Part shown: positions 63,148 through 64,000 of the stretch, in pieces | Position numbering within the stretch: position 1 is the first letter of the stretch | Layout: every line of letters starts with the position of its first letter | Notes under the pieces: generated by a model | Told to the model about the DNA's origin: nothing | The model's input: only the letters and a program-made list of their open reading frames with translations | Databases searched by the model: none | Translations under genes and position numbers: made by a program | Source of the DNA: Yersinia frederiksenii ATCC 33641 | GTDB lineage: Bacteria; Pseudomonadota; Gammaproteobacteria; Enterobacterales; Enterobacteriaceae | Length of the DNA stretch: 64,000 nucleotides | Assembly: GCF_000754805.1 (NCBI RefSeq) | Contig: NZ_KN150731.1 | Span: forward strand, 2,963,886-3,027,885 | Direction: 5' to 3'

Positions 63148-63975
63148 ATGAAAATACAACAGAATAATGGCGCAGTGATGCTGTGGTGGGGAAGTGCCTT
63201 ACTCACGAGCGGTTTCCATATTTATCTTATTTGGTTGCTGAGTAACACATTTGTACCCATCAATAATACCGATGGTTCTCCGGTCGCCATTATGGTCGAA
63301 TTGTCGGCCGAACCAGAATTTACGCCTATTTTGGAGCAAATACCGGCAATAGGTATTCTCCAAACTTTCAATGAATCAATGGCAGAGCAGTTTGAAACTC
63401 AGCCAGAAGAAGTTAATGATTTGATTACGTTACCCGAGCTACCTAATGCTTCATTGATAGTCGAAAAAAAAGTAGTTGCCGCTAAAAAGGAGCCAGCTAA
63501 AGTTAAACCGTTGCAATCTAAGGTAAGGGAGCCGCGCCAACCCGTCATTGAGCCCATGCCAAATAGCCACAGTCAACCAGCACCTCCGGCAGCAGCCACT
63601 AGCGCCCTCTTGTCTGGGGATAGTCACCAAGTAGCCGCTGCTGCCAATAGTAATTCATCGCATATTCAAAATATCAGAATGAACTGGAGAGGCCGCTTAC
63701 AAGGGCATCTGACCAACTTTAAGCGCTATCCATTTGATGCGAGAAAAAAACGTCAGGAAGGAACCGCAACGATTCGTTTTGTGGTGAATCAGGATGGGTA
63801 TGTATTGTCGGCTAAACTGATTAATAGTAGCGGGATAGGGGTTTTAGATACTGAGGCACTGGCGGCGATTAAGCGTGCTCAACCACTACCTAAGCCACCT
63901 GCGGAGCTCATACCTCACGGGCAGATAACATTAACTCTACCCGTTGGTTTTAATATTAAAAATAAACGTCATTGA
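63148..63975 (+). CDS. hasB: TonB-like energy transducer HasB
   Basis: TonB paralog that, in Serratia, specifically energises HasR. 275 aa: an N-terminal TM at about 9-33, a linker with Lys/Pro-rich stretches (about 105-150), and a C-terminal TonB domain with KRYPFDARKKRQEGTATIRF, SSGIGVLDTEALAAIKRAQP and LPKPPAEL. Ends 25 bp before the window edge. It completes the hasR-A-A2-D-E-B operon, all on one strand. Confidence 0.92.
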   Translation: MKIQQNNGAVMLWWGSALLTSGFHIYLIWLLSNTFVPINNTDGSPVAIMVELSAEPEFTPILEQIPAIGILQTFNESMAEQFETQPEEVNDLITLPELPNASLIVEKKVVAAKKEPAKVKPLQSKVREPRQPVIEPMPNSHSQPAPPAAATSALLSGDSHQVAAAANSNSSHIQNIRMNWRGRLQGHLTNFKRYPFDARKKRQEGTATIRFVVNQDGYVLSAKLINSSGIGVLDTEALAAIKRAQPLPKPPAELIPHGQITLTLPVGFNIKNKRH

Positions 63976-64000
63976 TAATGGCTACAAAGTAGTAGGGTGG

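Overview
The window is core chromosome of a Yersinia species (Enterobacterales, Yersiniaceae). Most predicted proteins closely resemble E. coli K-12 proteins and lie in long blocks that follow E. coli gene order. The gaps carry several ERIC-type palindromic repeats in the form typical of Yersinia, and a Yersinia-like hasRADEB hemophore locus sits at the right end. I cannot fix the species by eye; an enterocolitica-group Yersinia is my guess.

Layout, left to right. (1) 1-4000: LPS inner-core genes on the minus strand, waaA (cut by the window edge) and hldD-waaF-waaC. (2) 4200-6500: kbl-tdh threonine catabolism. (3) 6600-10600: yibQ, envC and gpmI on the minus strand. (4) 10800-14100: yibN, grxC, secB, gpsA and cysE on the plus strand, then trmL. 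(5) 14950-16040: ada, at a break in E. coli-like synteny. (6) 16140-19000: the envelope-stress locus cpxRA, divergent cpxP, and a CpxQ-like sRNA in the cpxP 3' UTR. (7) 19050-25700: fieF, pfkA, sbp, an AT-rich orphan gene with a papain-fold (deamidase/protease-like) signature where E. coli has cdh, tpiA, yiiQ and a DUF805 gene. (8) 25750-32500: fpr, emrD, the glpFKX glycerol cluster and zapB. (9) 32700-41500: rraA, menA, hslVU, ftsN, cytR, priA and rpmE. (10) 41560-47000: the methionine regulon, metJ / metBL / metF, with MetJ box arrays. (11) 47200-55100: ppc, argE and argCBH, the last broken up by ERIC units. (12) 55300-64000: a Fur-box-preceded heme acquisition locus: hasR, two tandem hasA-type genes, hasD, hasE and hasB.

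The has locus forms a self-contained pathway. The hemophores are exported by the HasD/HasE type I secretion system (with a TolC-type outer membrane partner outside the window), capture heme, deliver it to the TonB-dependent receptor HasR, and HasB supplies energy. The second hasA copy keeps the C-terminal export signal but has lost the tyrosine heme ligand, so it may do something other than ordinary heme capture. With the orphan papain-fold protein at 22711-23559, it is the most interesting content here. Other points worth attention are ERIC units in both argCBH junctions and in the ppc leader, a conserved CpxQ sRNA with a 20-bp tandem duplication just upstream, and a terminator separating glpK from glpX.
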